Notes under the pieces: model-generated
The model's input: the letters and a program-made list of their open reading frames with translations, nothing else
Database searches by the model: none
What the model was told of the DNA's origin: nothing
Shown: piece after piece, positions 1 through 9,016 of the stretch
Position numbering within the stretch: the first letter of the stretch is position 1
How the letters are laid out: every line of letters starts with the position of its first letter
Translations under genes and position numbers: made by a program
From: Propionimicrobium sp. PCR01-08-3
Lineage (GTDB): Bacteria > Actinomycetota > Actinomycetes > Propionibacteriales > Propionibacteriaceae
NCBI RefSeq assembly: GCF_030286045.1
Contig: NZ_CP127390.1
Location: 2,373,482 to 2,437,481 of the forward strand
Direction: 5' to 3'
Length of the DNA stretch: 64,000 nt

Positions 1-2
1 GA

Positions 3-971
3 GCTGGAATACTCGGTCTTGTCGCGGCATGGCTCGGGTTCACACTGCCATCTGCGGTATTGCTGTTCGGGTTCGCGCTCGGCGTATCGACCCTTGGCGA
101 CGTATCGCAGGCTGGATGGGTGCTGGGCCTGAAGGCTGCGGCGGTCGCGGTCGTGGGTCATGCTGTGCTCGGGATGGCAAAGTCACTCACGCCTGATGCG
201 CGACGAGCGACGATTGCTGTCGGGGTGCTCACTGTCGTGCTGCTCGTACCCGGCCCGCTGACGATGCTCGGCGCGATGGCCTTGGCCGGGATCGCGGGGT
301 TCTTCGTCTGTCGATCCCCGAGCACGGCCGAGAACGATGAACCGCGTTTCCGGGTGCGCCTGCGGCCCGCAGTCGGATGGTTGAGCCTGGCTGTGTTCGT
401 CATGCTGCTCGCAGGGTTGCCGATTCTTGCTGCGTTCACCGGCAACGCCACGGTAGGCCTGATTGACACCTTCTATCGTGCGGGGTCGCTCGTGTTCGGC
501 GGCGGGCATGTCGTGCTCCCGCTTTTGCAGGCTGAGACAGTGCAGACTGGACTGGTGGAGCCGGGTGCGTTCCTCGCGGGGTATGGTGCCGCGCAGGCGG
601 TGCCAGGGCCGCTGTTCACCTTCGCCGCGTTTCTCGGAGCGGTCACCACGAGCGGCCCGAGTGGGCTGCTCGGCGCATCCATTGCGCTGCTCGCGATCTT
701 TCTGCCGTGTGCGCTGCTCGTGATGGGGGTGCTGCCCTTCTGGGAGCGGTTGCGTCGTGCGCCGAGAGTGCAGCGTGTGCTGACGGGCGTGAACTCCGGA
801 GTCGTCGGGCTGCTCGCCGCCGCGCTGTACGACCCCGTATTCACCGCGGGTGTCACGAACGCCGCATCACTCGTCGTCGCGGCACTCGCGTTTGTCGCAC
901 TCACGTCCTGGAAAACACCGGCATGGGCGGTAGTGCTCGGGGCCGCAGGAGCCGGGGCATTGCTGCTCTGA
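3..971 (+). CDS. chrA: Chromate transporter ChrA, C-terminal part (5' end outside window)
   Basis: Membrane carrier of the CHR family, which exports chromate and confers resistance. The open frame runs in from the left edge, so the true start lies outside the window. The visible part holds the end of the first CHR domain (GFTLPSAVL) and the second half with its family motif FGGGHVVLPLL and the AQAVPGPLF segment, along with several hydrophobic helices. It stops 72 bp before the metal ATPase, in the same direction, so the two may be co-transcribed. Family assignment is from motifs; the substrate is inferred from the family. Confidence 0.88.
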   Translation, partial: AGILGLVAAWLGFTLPSAVLLFGFALGVSTLGDVSQAGWVLGLKAAAVAVVGHAVLGMAKSLTPDARRATIAVGVLTVVLLVPGPLTMLGAMALAGIAGFFVCRSPSTAENDEPRFRVRLRPAVGWLSLAVFVMLLAGLPILAAFTGNATVGLIDTFYRAGSLVFGGGHVVLPLLQAETVQTGLVEPGAFLAGYGAAQAVPGPLFTFAAFLGAVTTSGPSGLLGASIALLAIFLPCALLVMGVLPFWERLRRAPRVQRVLTGVNSGVVGLLAAALYDPVFTAGVTNAASLVVAALAFVALTSWKTPAWAVVLGAAGAGALLL

Positions 972-1043
972 ACGCGCTACGCGGATACTCAGGCGAGGCT
1001 GGCCTGCAATGCGAGAAGCGTGCCCGCCTGGGAGGATTGAAGC

Positions 1044-3002
1044 ATGAGCCGTTTTTCATCTCTGGTCAGGGCATATCCACTCGTGATCTCAACACTGTTG
1101 GTGGCTATGATCGGGTTGGTTCTCTTAGCGACTCCGGCCAGTGAGTCGGCCAGCTGGATTGTGGGTGCGTATGCGCTCGTGATTGCCGGGTGGGAGGCGG
1201 TCGGGATGATCCGGCAGCTCATCCGAGGGCACGCCGGGCTCGACATTCTTGCGGTGACGGCAATCACCGCTGCAGTGCTCGTTGGGGAGCCGTGGGCGGC
1301 GCTCGTGGTGGTGCTGATGCTCACCGGCGGGGCGGCCCTCGAAGATTACGCTGAGAACCGTTCGAAGCGGGAACTGACCGCGCTGCTGCGTAAGGCACCC
1401 CAGCAGGCCACGCGCATCCTCGCCCCAAGCGCACCCGGCGCGGACATGCACGGGCATACTGCCGAGGTCACGACCGAGGACATACCGGTCGAAGAAGTCG
1501 AGGTGGGTGATCTGTTGTTGGTGCGGCCGGGTGCACTCGTGCCTGTGGACTCGATCCTCGTCTCCGAGCACGCCGTGTTCGATGAGTCGTCATTGACCGG
1601 TGAAAGTCTGCCCGTTGAGCGTGACGCGGGAGAGAAAGTGTCGAGCGGTGCGGTGAATGGACAAGCCGCAGTCACCATGCGGGCTGCGGCTCCGGCCGCC
1701 GAGAGCGAGTATCAGCAGATTGTTCGGCTCGTCGAACAAGCCGCGGGGAGCAAAGCCAAAGTCGTGCGGCTCGCAGATCGGTACGCGGTGCCGTTCACAG
1801 TGCTCGCGCTCGTGATCGCCGGGATCGCGTGGGCGGTCAGTGGAGAGGCTGTCCGGTTTGCCGAGGTGCTGGTGGTGGCGACCCCATGCCCGCTGCTGAT
1901 CGCCGCGCCGGTCGCGTTTCTCGGTGGCATGAGCCGTGCCGCGAGGTTCGGGCTGATCGTCAAGGGCGGCGGCACCCTCGAACAGCTTTCACGAGCCCGC
2001 TCGGCGGCATTCGATAAGACCGGCACCATCACGACCGGCAAGCCAGTGCTCGAACGCCTTCTGCCCACCGACCGCGCCAGCGAAGACGAGCTGCTGCGTT
2101 TCGCAGCCTCAGCGGAGGTGTACTCCTCTCACGTGCTTGCGGACTCCGTCGTGCAGGCCGCGAAACAGCACGGCTTGTCGCTCGTCGAAGCCGAACATGC
2201 CGAGGAGATCGCGACAAACGGAGTCGCGGCTGTGTTCCGCACTCCTGACGCACCTGAGGCAGTGACGGTTCGTGTCGGCAAGCCCTCCTGGGTGCGCCAC
2301 TCCGCGCCGGACCTCGTGCTGGCAGACCTTGCTCCAGGGGAACTCGCAATCTACGTCTCAGTCGATGGCCGTTTCGCCGGAGCCATCGTCATGCGCGACC
2401 AAGTGCGCGAAGAAGCAGCCCAGGCTCTCCGTCAGCTGAGCGCACTCGGTATCGAGCGTACGCTCATGGTCACCGGAGACGTTGCAGCCACCGCCGATCC
2501 CATCGCGCGGCGCCTTGGAATCAGCGAGGTGCACGCGGAGTGCCGCCCCGGCGACAAAGTTCGCATTGTCAGTAGCGTGCAGCCCCGCCCGCTCATCATG
2601 GTCGGTGACGGCCTCAACGATGCCCCGGTGCTCGCTGCTGCGGATATTGGCTTCGCAATGGGGGCGCGCGGTGCAACCGCAGCATCGGAGTCTGCGGACA
2701 TCGTGAACCGCTACGACACGCTCTCGGCCCTGCCGCGCGCGGTGAGCATCGGCAAGGACACCGTGCGCATCGCACTGCAAAGCATCTGGCTCGGCATCAT
2801 CATCAGCGTCGGCCTCATGCTCATCGCCGCCTTCGGGTTCCTCCCAGCACTCCTCGGCGCGTGGCTGCAAGAAGTCGTTGACCTGGTGGCCATCCTCGGC
2901 GCACTCCGTGCAGTCGGCCCACGATCTGAGCGAATCACACGATCATCACCAGTCGCATCGACGGAACAACTTCACTTCAGCACGACCCAAGACAGGAAAT
3001 GA
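1044..3002 (+). CDS. Heavy-metal-translocating P1B-type ATPase
   Basis: ATP-driven transmembrane metal pump, 652 aa. Visible motifs are the actuator TGES (185-188), the ion-pathway motif TPCP (280-283), the phosphorylation loop DKTGT (Asp324) and the GDGLNDAP hinge near residue 520. The membrane motif is TPC rather than the CPC of copper and zinc pumps, and there is no N-terminal CxxC metal-binding domain, so the transported metal cannot be named. The start has a good ribosome site (GGAGG at 1031-1035, 8 nt before ATG). The stop overlaps an ATG of the next reading frame (ATGA at 2999), suggesting coupling with the VIT-like gene. Fits a metal-resistance operon with chrA. Confidence 0.92.
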   Translation: MSRFSSLVRAYPLVISTLLVAMIGLVLLATPASESASWIVGAYALVIAGWEAVGMIRQLIRGHAGLDILAVTAITAAVLVGEPWAALVVVLMLTGGAALEDYAENRSKRELTALLRKAPQQATRILAPSAPGADMHGHTAEVTTEDIPVEEVEVGDLLLVRPGALVPVDSILVSEHAVFDESSLTGESLPVERDAGEKVSSGAVNGQAAVTMRAAAPAAESEYQQIVRLVEQAAGSKAKVVRLADRYAVPFTVLALVIAGIAWAVSGEAVRFAEVLVVATPCPLLIAAPVAFLGGMSRAARFGLIVKGGGTLEQLSRARSAAFDKTGTITTGKPVLERLLPTDRASEDELLRFAASAEVYSSHVLADSVVQAAKQHGLSLVEAEHAEEIATNGVAAVFRTPDAPEAVTVRVGKPSWVRHSAPDLVLADLAPGELAIYVSVDGRFAGAIVMRDQVREEAAQALRQLSALGIERTLMVTGDVAATADPIARRLGISEVHAECRPGDKVRIVSSVQPRPLIMVGDGLNDAPVLAAADIGFAMGARGATAASESADIVNRYDTLSALPRAVSIGKDTVRIALQSIWLGIIISVGLMLIAAFGFLPALLGAWLQEVVDLVAILGALRAVGPRSERITRSSPVASTEQLHFSTTQDRK

Positions 3003-3007
3003 ACAAT

Positions 3008-3738
3008 ATGGCATCCGACTCAAGCACCACGCCGCATCCCGGCGAAGCCCACCTGCAGAACGTGGGCCAACGTTTGAACTGGCTACGTGCAGGGGTGCTC
3101 GGCGCAAACGACGGCATCGTCTCTACCGCGGGTGTCGTCGTCGGTGTCGCTGCCGCTACACCAAACAACGTACTGGCAATCGCGACGGGGCCGGTATCGC
3201 CGCCGTAGTTGCCGGGGCGTTCTCAATGGCTGGCGGAGAGTATGTTTCGGTGAGCACCCAACGCGACACAGAGAAAGCGCTCATCGCAAAAGAACGGTGG
3301 GAGCTCGAAACCATGCCCGAGGAGGAGCTTGAAGAACTCACCGAGCTCTATCGACAGCGGGGCCTCTCAGATGACCTCGCACATCAGGTCGCGGTGCAGC
3401 TTACCGAGACGGACGCTCTCGCCGCTCACGCAGAGGTCGAACTCGGAATCGACCATGAAGAGTTCACAAGCCCGTGGGCAGCCGCCGTGTCATCGTTCAT
3501 TGCGTTCGCCGTTGGAGCGCTGATCCCACTCATCATGATCTTGCTCCCCGTCGGCGGACACCGAGTTTGGATCGCAGCCATCGCAGTTGTGATCGGCCTC
3601 TTCCTCACCGGTTGGATCAGCGCTGCGCTCGGTGGCGCGCCGCGCGGTCGCGCAATTCTCCGGAACGTGGTCATGGGCTCAGCGACCATGATCGCCACAT
3701 ACGCCATTGGGGCACTCTTTGGCGTGGCCATCGGATAG
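3008..3738 (+). pseudogene. VIT1/CCC1-family iron/manganese transporter, frameshifted
   Basis: Two overlapping frames together encode one VIT1/CCC1-type membrane transporter. The first frame carries the N-terminal helix with GANDGIVST and VVVGVAAAT. The second resumes with the AFSMAGGEYVSVS motif, the acidic cytoplasmic helical part (EEELEEL), and three C-terminal membrane helices. The break lies at about 3188-3200, at the run acggggccgg; one extra G would restore a continuous protein, so this is either a true frameshift or a homopolymer base-call error. ATG 3008 is preferred over 2999 because AGGA at 2994-2997 is 10 nt upstream of it. Members move Fe2+ or Mn2+. Confidence 0.8.
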
Positions 3739-3901
3739 GCCGCTTCTCGTGATCCGGCCCGCTTTCATGTGCTAACTCATGTGCTACCGACGCTGCTAGG
3801 TTGTGAATCGCGGTGCAGTTATCCACAGGTGGGCCTCGCAGAAACCGCGGAATCATGCGGCAGAACGCCGATTCACGATTTCGTGTGCGAGGGGGAACGG
3901 A
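3739..3901. other. Convergent gap
   Basis: Between the VIT-like gene and the convergent flavoprotein gene. No open reading frame with coding character and no clear terminator hairpin were seen. Confidence 0.5.
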
Positions 3902-5578
3902 TCAGTCCGCGTCCTCCGCCGTCGTCAACCGCCGGTTCTCCTTCGAAGTCGGCTGAGCGCTCAGGTGCCCCAGGGCGAGGGCGACGTAGTCATAGTTCCG
4001 CTGGGTGTCGTCGCTGGTCGAGATCCGGCGGAGGTTCCGGTCGCGGTCGAGAGCGGTCACCCTCTTCGAGATGCGCCGGATCCGTAGGTTCGGCCCGGCA
4101 GCGCTGACGATACGGTCGGCGGACCAGGTCAGGTAGGCGCCGTAGAGCGCGCGGGAGGTGTAGGTGTTCGGTTCGACGTCGGCCCGTTCGGCCAGGAGGA
4201 CAGGGTCATCCTTGAGCCAGCGTGCGGCCTCCGGGGTCTGGAGCCAGTCATAGAACGCCGGGCCGTGTACGTAGTCCTCCTCGAATCCGGCTGAGGCGTC
4301 GGGGAAAGCGGACAGCTGGGAGCACACGGTGTTCATCAGCAGCGCGGTCGTCTGGTACGGGCTCCACACCCGTCCGGCCCCGAACGAGGTGTCGTCGTAC
4401 CAGTCGAGGTCGAACTGCCTGCCGGTGGTCGCGGCCAGGGACACGAGACGTTCGACGACGGCCAGCCCACGCGGTCCGGCGCCGACGACCGCTACCCGCT
4501 GCCGAGATTCCGCATCGGATGTGGCGGGCTCTTCGACCGGTGGTGCGTATGGGAGAAGACTGCGCACGATGGTGGCGGCGGGTTGTGCGCTCACGTGGGT
4601 GAAGCCGGTTCCGGCCCAGAGATTGAGGTTCTCGGCATCGTCGTGCTCGTCAGCGTTCTTGCGCAGAGCGGACGTGAGGAAGTGCAGCTGCGGGTAGAGG
4701 CCCGGGGCGCTCTCGGACAGGGAGTCGGTGAACCGGTTCGCGATCGCACGCGCTGGCCGCCCGGTGAAGGCCGTCGTGATGACCGTGTTGCGGTCGGTGA
4801 GCTCGCGAAGTGCCCTGCGGTGGGTCTTCTTGGTCCCTGCCTCGTCGGCATCGAGGAACAGGGTGCCGACCTGGACGGCGGTCGCTCCGGCACGCAGCAG
4901 GGCAAGCACATCGGCGGCGGTGGCCACACCGCCACCGGCGAACACGGGCTTATCGGAAACAGTAAGGGCATGCTCGATCAGCGTGACGAGCGATTCGCTG
5001 GAGTCGTCGTCGACTCCAGCGACCGTTGCCCGGTGGCCACCGGCCTCCGGCCCCTGGATGCCGATCACGTCGGCGTCCGATGCTGCGATGGCGTCGATGC
5101 CCGGGCGGCTCGTCGCGTAGAGCACGACCAGCTTCCCTGCGTCGTGGATGCGTTCGATCATAGACCGCGAGGGGTGACCGAAGGTGAAGGACACGAAGTG
5201 CGCAGACGAGGCGAGGGCGACCTCGAGCTTGTCGTCGAAGGCGTCATCGGACCAGACCGGGTCTTCCGGCAACAGTGCCTCGCCGGCGTCGGCGGCCTTG
5301 AGGACCTTGTCCCGGTAGCGGCGGTAGGTGCCGAGATCGCAGTCCTGGCCGCTCGGGTCCGGGGTGAAGAGGTTCACGCCGAAGGGCGCCGCAGTTCGGC
5401 TCTCCAGGTCCTCGATGTCCTCGCGGAGCTTGCCGGGGGTGAGGTACCCGGCTGCCAGGAACGGAAGTGCGCCGGCCTCTGCGACGGCAGCGGCGAGTCG
5501 CGGTGTCGACGGTCCTCCGGCCATGGGCGCGAGCACAAGGGGCCGCACCAGCTTCAACGTTCGCTTTTCATCGCTCAT
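3902..5578 (-). CDS. Nitronate monooxygenase-like / NAD_binding_9 fusion, C-terminus short
   Basis: 558 aa with two domains. Residues 1-345 form an FMN-binding nitronate monooxygenase (2-nitropropane dioxygenase) barrel, with APMAGG near the start, QGPEAGGH (175-182) and GGGVAT (215-220). Residues 361-540 form an NAD_binding_9-type FAD/NAD(P) domain with GAGPRGLAVVERL and the closing LALGH. Proteins with this second domain normally continue for several hundred residues; here the chain ends about 18 residues after it, so the second enzyme looks truncated. The start MSDEK is chosen because AGGACG lies 8 nt upstream; the open frame extends a further 43 codons. Function of the fusion is unknown. 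Confidence 0.8.
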   Translation of the reverse strand: MSDEKRTLKLVRPLVLAPMAGGPSTPRLAAAVAEAGALPFLAAGYLTPGKLREDIEDLESRTAAPFGVNLFTPDPSGQDCDLGTYRRYRDKVLKAADAGEALLPEDPVWSDDAFDDKLEVALASSAHFVSFTFGHPSRSMIERIHDAGKLVVLYATSRPGIDAIAASDADVIGIQGPEAGGHRATVAGVDDDSSESLVTLIEHALTVSDKPVFAGGGVATAADVLALLRAGATAVQVGTLFLDADEAGTKKTHRRALRELTDRNTVITTAFTGRPARAIANRFTDSLSESAPGLYPQLHFLTSALRKNADEHDDAENLNLWAGTGFTHVSAQPAATIVRSLLPYAPPVEEPATSDAESRQRVAVVGAGPRGLAVVERLVSLAATTGRQFDLDWYDDTSFGAGRVWSPYQTTALLMNTVCSQLSAFPDASAGFEEDYVHGPAFYDWLQTPEAARWLKDDPVLLAERADVEPNTYTSRALYGAYLTWSADRIVSAAGPNLRIRRISKRVTALDRDRNLRRISTSDDTQRNYDYVALALGHLSAQPTSKENRRLTTAEDAD

Positions 5579-6128
5579 GGTCTCGTCCTGACGTAGGTCG
5601 TATCGGTTGGAAGGGGTGACGCATCGCCCGACCCCTTGAACTGGCGTGATGAGACGGAAGGGCCGCATCCTCTGATCGCGACGCCAGCACCTCATCGAGT
5701 GATTCACCAGGTCTGTGGCGACACTGCCACCGAACGAACATGCCGTATATGGATATTTTAGCGTCAGTTGTCTAGTCTGCGACTTGACTCAGCTAAAAGG
5801 TCCGGGAAAGTTCACGCGTGCCTCAGATGAGAATGTCCGCATGATTGATCGGGTTCCTGGGCCGTGTGAGCAAGGATCTGTCGATGGCTGCCCGCCGTGA
5901 GATCACGAAGAAGTTCGCCCGCGAGTACGCGTGAGCGGGGCAAGACCCACAGGGGTGAGATCTTGGACGCGTTGGTCGCGTCGACCGGCTGGACCCGTGA
6001 TCACGCCGACGGATTGAAGGGCTTGCCCGAGGTCGTGGCCAATGTGTGCTATAGCCGACTCAGGGAATCTCGACGCCGCCGATGCGGCACTGGGCCGCCC
6101 GGTCGGTCAAACTGCGCTGAGCCAGCGG
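5579..6128. other. Long intergenic region with mobile-element debris
   Basis: 550 bp between two genes on the minus strand. It holds a comparatively AT-rich stretch around 5740-5790, a broken transposase N-terminus at 5884-6007, and no intact gene. It separates the metal-stress segment from core genes. Confidence 0.65.
5884..6007 (+). pseudogene. Transposase/integrase N-terminal remnant
   Basis: An ATG frame reads MAARREITKKFAREYA, then stops at 5932. The neighbouring frame continues with RGKTHRGEILDALVASTGW up to about 6007. Together they match the N-terminal pattern of an actinobacterial transposase family (basic helix followed by a 'DALVASTGWTRDHA' helix-turn-helix-like stretch). A frameshift and loss of the catalytic part make it a fossil. 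The family is recognised from memory of related proteins and not searched. Confidence 0.55.
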
Positions 6129-7349
6129 TCAGACGGTGCAACTCATCAGCCCTAGATCTGATTTCAGCTGCAGCACTCGCGCTGTCTTCTTCGTGATCTC
6201 GGACGCGAACTCTGCGTCGCCTTGGGCTTCGGCCAGCGTTGCGTCCAGCATCTGCTGGGCCGCAGCGCCGTCGGCCACCACCGCCATGTCGCCGCCTGCT
6301 TTGAAGAAATCCGTGCCACGCTCGGCCACCGGGTAACCGGACACGGCCGCGGCTACGCCGAGATCGTCCGAGATGACCACACCGTCGAAACCCATCCGGT
6401 CACGCAGCACGCCCGTCACGATCTGGGACGAGAGAACTGCCGGGTTGTCGGGATCGACCTGCTCATAGACAGCGGACGACACCATCACCGATGATGCACC
6501 GGCGTCGATCGCGGCCTGGAAGCTCGTGAGTTCATCGGCGCTCAAGGTGCTGACCCGGTCGTAACCGACCTCGAAATCGGTGTTCGCATTCACCTGTCCG
6601 AGCCCAGGGAAATGTTTGACGCTGCTCGCCACCTGGGCATCGCTCAATCCGGTGATCACCTGCGTGACCTTGTCGCCAACCATCGCCGCGTCCGAACCGT
6701 AACCACGGTCCAATTGTCCGATGGCCGCATTGTTGCCGACCTGATCGGCCGGCACTACGTCGGCCACCGGGGCGAGGTTCCAGTTGACCCCCGCCTGGGC
6801 GAGTTGCCCACCCCATGATTGCCAGTTCGTCCGCAATTCATCGTCGGAAAGCGCCGCCTGCTCGGTAGCGGAGGGAATGGTATCGAAGCCCGGACCGGCG
6901 AGCTTCTGTACCAGGCCGCCCTCCTGATCGGTGGCGATCAGCAGCGGTACCCCACCGGGAGCGAACCCTTGAAGCTGACCCGTCTCGGCCTGTACAGCGG
7001 ACATGCCGCCGGTACGATTGCCAAGCAGGATCACCGCACCATTGCCGTTCGCGCCGATCTGCGCAATCACATCGTCCGGGCTCGAATCGGCCATCAATAC
7101 CGTCATATACAGCTGGCCGACTTGCTGAGCAAGACTCAACTCACCGGCATAGTCGAGGCAGGCCGCCGCCGGATCACTGCTCGTCGCACCATCCGAAGCG
7201 GGGTTCGAGTTACTCACAGAGGAGGTGGCTGGAGAACTCGCTGAATTACTCTCAGCAGACCCGTCCGGCCCATTCGAGTTCGTGCCGCACGCGTTCAGCC
7301 CGAGCACCACAATGAGTGCTCCCATCAACGATTTGGGAATAAACCTCAT
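6129..7349 (-). CDS. Glycoside hydrolase family 3 lipoprotein (NagZ-like)
   Basis: 406-aa exported lipoprotein. The start MRF is preceded by GGAGGGG and gives a signal peptide ending in the lipobox LNAC, followed by a Ser/Asn-rich linker. The catalytic barrel shows the GH3 signatures ATDQEGG, KHFPGLG and FDGVVISDDL, whose Asp is the expected nucleophile. Family members cleave beta-N-acetylhexosamine or related glycosides, in bacteria often cell-wall fragments. The NagZ Asp-His general-acid motif is replaced by NTDF after KHFPGLG, so exact activity is uncertain. No operon partner is evident; mycothione reductase follows upstream after about 150 bp. Confidence 0.85.
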   Translation of the reverse strand: MRFIPKSLMGALIVVLGLNACGTNSNGPDGSAESNSASSPATSSVSNSNPASDGATSSDPAAACLDYAGELSLAQQVGQLYMTVLMADSSPDDVIAQIGANGNGAVILLGNRTGGMSAVQAETGQLQGFAPGGVPLLIATDQEGGLVQKLAGPGFDTIPSATEQAALSDDELRTNWQSWGGQLAQAGVNWNLAPVADVVPADQVGNNAAIGQLDRGYGSDAAMVGDKVTQVITGLSDAQVASSVKHFPGLGQVNANTDFEVGYDRVSTLSADELTSFQAAIDAGASSVMVSSAVYEQVDPDNPAVLSSQIVTGVLRDRMGFDGVVISDDLGVAAAVSGYPVAERGTDFFKAGGDMAVVADGAAAQQMLDATLAEAQGDAEFASEITKKTARVLQLKSDLGLMSCTV

Positions 7350-7500
7350 TCTTCTCCCCTCCGATTCAGAGATGACGGCGGGCAACATCGCACGAAATTT
7401 CGTAAACCCTTCCCCGAAGCATCCCGGCAACCACCCACATCAACCGGCTCAATGGGCACCTGTTGCATCTCCGAATGCGAGCGAGATATCCTTCACCGGG

Positions 7501-8961
7501 CTACCGGGGCTCGCTGCGCAGTTCGGCCTTCTGCAGCACTCCCAGCAGGGCGTTCTCGATCACCTCGGTGAGCGCCGGATGCGTCCAGTACTGGCCCTTG
7601 ACCGTCTCGCTGATCGTCTGCCCGAGGCTCATCGCCTGAACGAGAATCTGAATCAAAGTGGTGGCCTGCGGCCCGACGATATGCGCTCCGAGCAGATGCT
7701 CGCCGGCGGGGTCGGCGAGCAGCTTCACGAAGTGTCCGGAGTCGTTCATCGCCCAGCCATAGGCAACAGACGCATATTCCTGAACGTGAACGATGTATTC
7801 GACGCCCGTCTTTTGCAGCCCCTCTTCGCTGGCTCCCACCGAGGCGGCCTGCGGCTCGGTGAAGATGCCCTTCGGCACGAAGCGCTCGTCCCGCACCTCT
7901 AGCGGACGCCCATCCCGCTCAGCCAGCAGGTTGCGCTTCACCAGCCGGGCCTGCGCATTGGCCAGATGCTTCAGCATTATCGAAGAGCAGACGTCGCCGA
8001 GCGCCCAGATGTGCGGCACCGGGGTGCGCAGGTGCTCGTCGGTCGGAATGAAACCTTTGTCGTCCAGGACGATGCCGGCCTTGTCGACGCGAAGTTGGTC
8101 GCCGTTCGGCACCCTACCGATGCAGACCAGCACGGCGTCCGCCTCATAGCTGTACTCGATGCCGAAGGAATCTTCGGTGGTCAGCACCACGCCGCCGACG
8201 TCGTCGGTGTCGAGCCCGGTGACCCGCTGGTTGAGCCGCAGCATGATGCGCTCCCGTCGCGACAGCTCCTCTGTCACCCGGATACCGATGGCCGAGTCGT
8301 AGGCCCGCAGCAATGGCTCACTACGATTGATGATCGACACTTGCGAACCCATGCCAGCGAAGATGTGGCCGAATTCGACGGCCTCGATGCCACCGCCCAA
8401 GATGATCAGTCGCTTCGGCAGTTCGTCAATCCGCATGATCGACTCCGAGGTATGCACGAACGCATGCAAGTAGGGGTCGTCGAAGCCCGGTGCGGTCATC
8501 TGGCGTGGACGCGAGCCCGCGGCGATGACGATGCGATCCGCGGTCAACCGCCGTCTGCCGACCTGGATGGTGTGTGCGTCGACGAAGGTCGCCGACCCGA
8601 ACAAGACCTGCACGTTGGGCCTGGTGCCCAGCCCTACCAGCCCGGCCGCAGAGATCGAGTCGGTGCGTCCGAAGGTGCGTGTCTGAATCGCCTTGAAGTC
8701 GACCTTCTTCAGACTCAGATCGACATCGACCTGAGCGGCGTGCTGAGGCGACAGACTCGCGCTCGCCGGTAGCGACAGCATCTTGGAGGGGATGCAGCCG
8801 GCGTTCAGGCAGGTGCCACCGAAGATGTCGTTGGGGCCGATGCCGTCGTCGATCAGTGCGATCTGCCAGTCATTGATGTCATCGTCGATCAGCGACAGGC
8901 CCGATCCCGACCCGATGATGCACAGATCGACATGATCGGGGCCGGCCGTTGTGTTTTGCAT
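7501..8961 (-). CDS. mtr: Mycothione reductase (FAD-dependent disulfide reductase)
   Basis: 486 aa, class I pyridine nucleotide-disulfide oxidoreductase. It has the N-terminal FAD fold with IGSGSG, the redox-active disulfide in GGTCLNAGCIPSK, the NAD(P) motif ILGGGIEAVEFGH, the second FAD motif (IWALGDV) and the dimer-interface WTHPALTEVIENALLG with the catalytic His. The GSGSG start and the C-terminal wording are closer to mycothione reductases than to dihydrolipoamide or mercuric reductases. It would keep mycothiol, the actinobacterial glutathione substitute, reduced with NADPH. A -10 box 6 nt before ATG suggests a leaderless transcript. Confidence 0.83.
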   Translation of the reverse strand: MQNTTAGPDHVDLCIIGSGSGLSLIDDDINDWQIALIDDGIGPNDIFGGTCLNAGCIPSKMLSLPASASLSPQHAAQVDVDLSLKKVDFKAIQTRTFGRTDSISAAGLVGLGTRPNVQVLFGSATFVDAHTIQVGRRRLTADRIVIAAGSRPRQMTAPGFDDPYLHAFVHTSESIMRIDELPKRLIILGGGIEAVEFGHIFAGMGSQVSIINRSEPLLRAYDSAIGIRVTEELSRRERIMLRLNQRVTGLDTDDVGGVVLTTEDSFGIEYSYEADAVLVCIGRVPNGDQLRVDKAGIVLDDKGFIPTDEHLRTPVPHIWALGDVCSSIMLKHLANAQARLVKRNLLAERDGRPLEVRDERFVPKGIFTEPQAASVGASEEGLQKTGVEYIVHVQEYASVAYGWAMNDSGHFVKLLADPAGEHLLGAHIVGPQATTLIQILVQAMSLGQTISETVKGQYWTHPALTEVIENALLGVLQKAELRSEPR

Positions 8962-8967
8962 GGGTCA

Positions 8968-8973
8968 ACCCTA
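8968..8973 (-). promoter_or_regulatory. -10 box of mtr (leaderless)
   Basis: TAGGGT on the minus strand ends 6 nt before the mtr ATG, placing the transcript start at or next to the start codon. Confidence 0.6.
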
Positions 8974-9016
8974 TTCCAACCGTCGAAGACGCAGCCAGCA
9001 CGCTCGCCGTCGCACA

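Noticed and set aside
5715-5900. 61-aa open frame in the long intergenic region
   Set aside because: No family, no ribosome site, and low-GC third positions; lies next to transposase debris.
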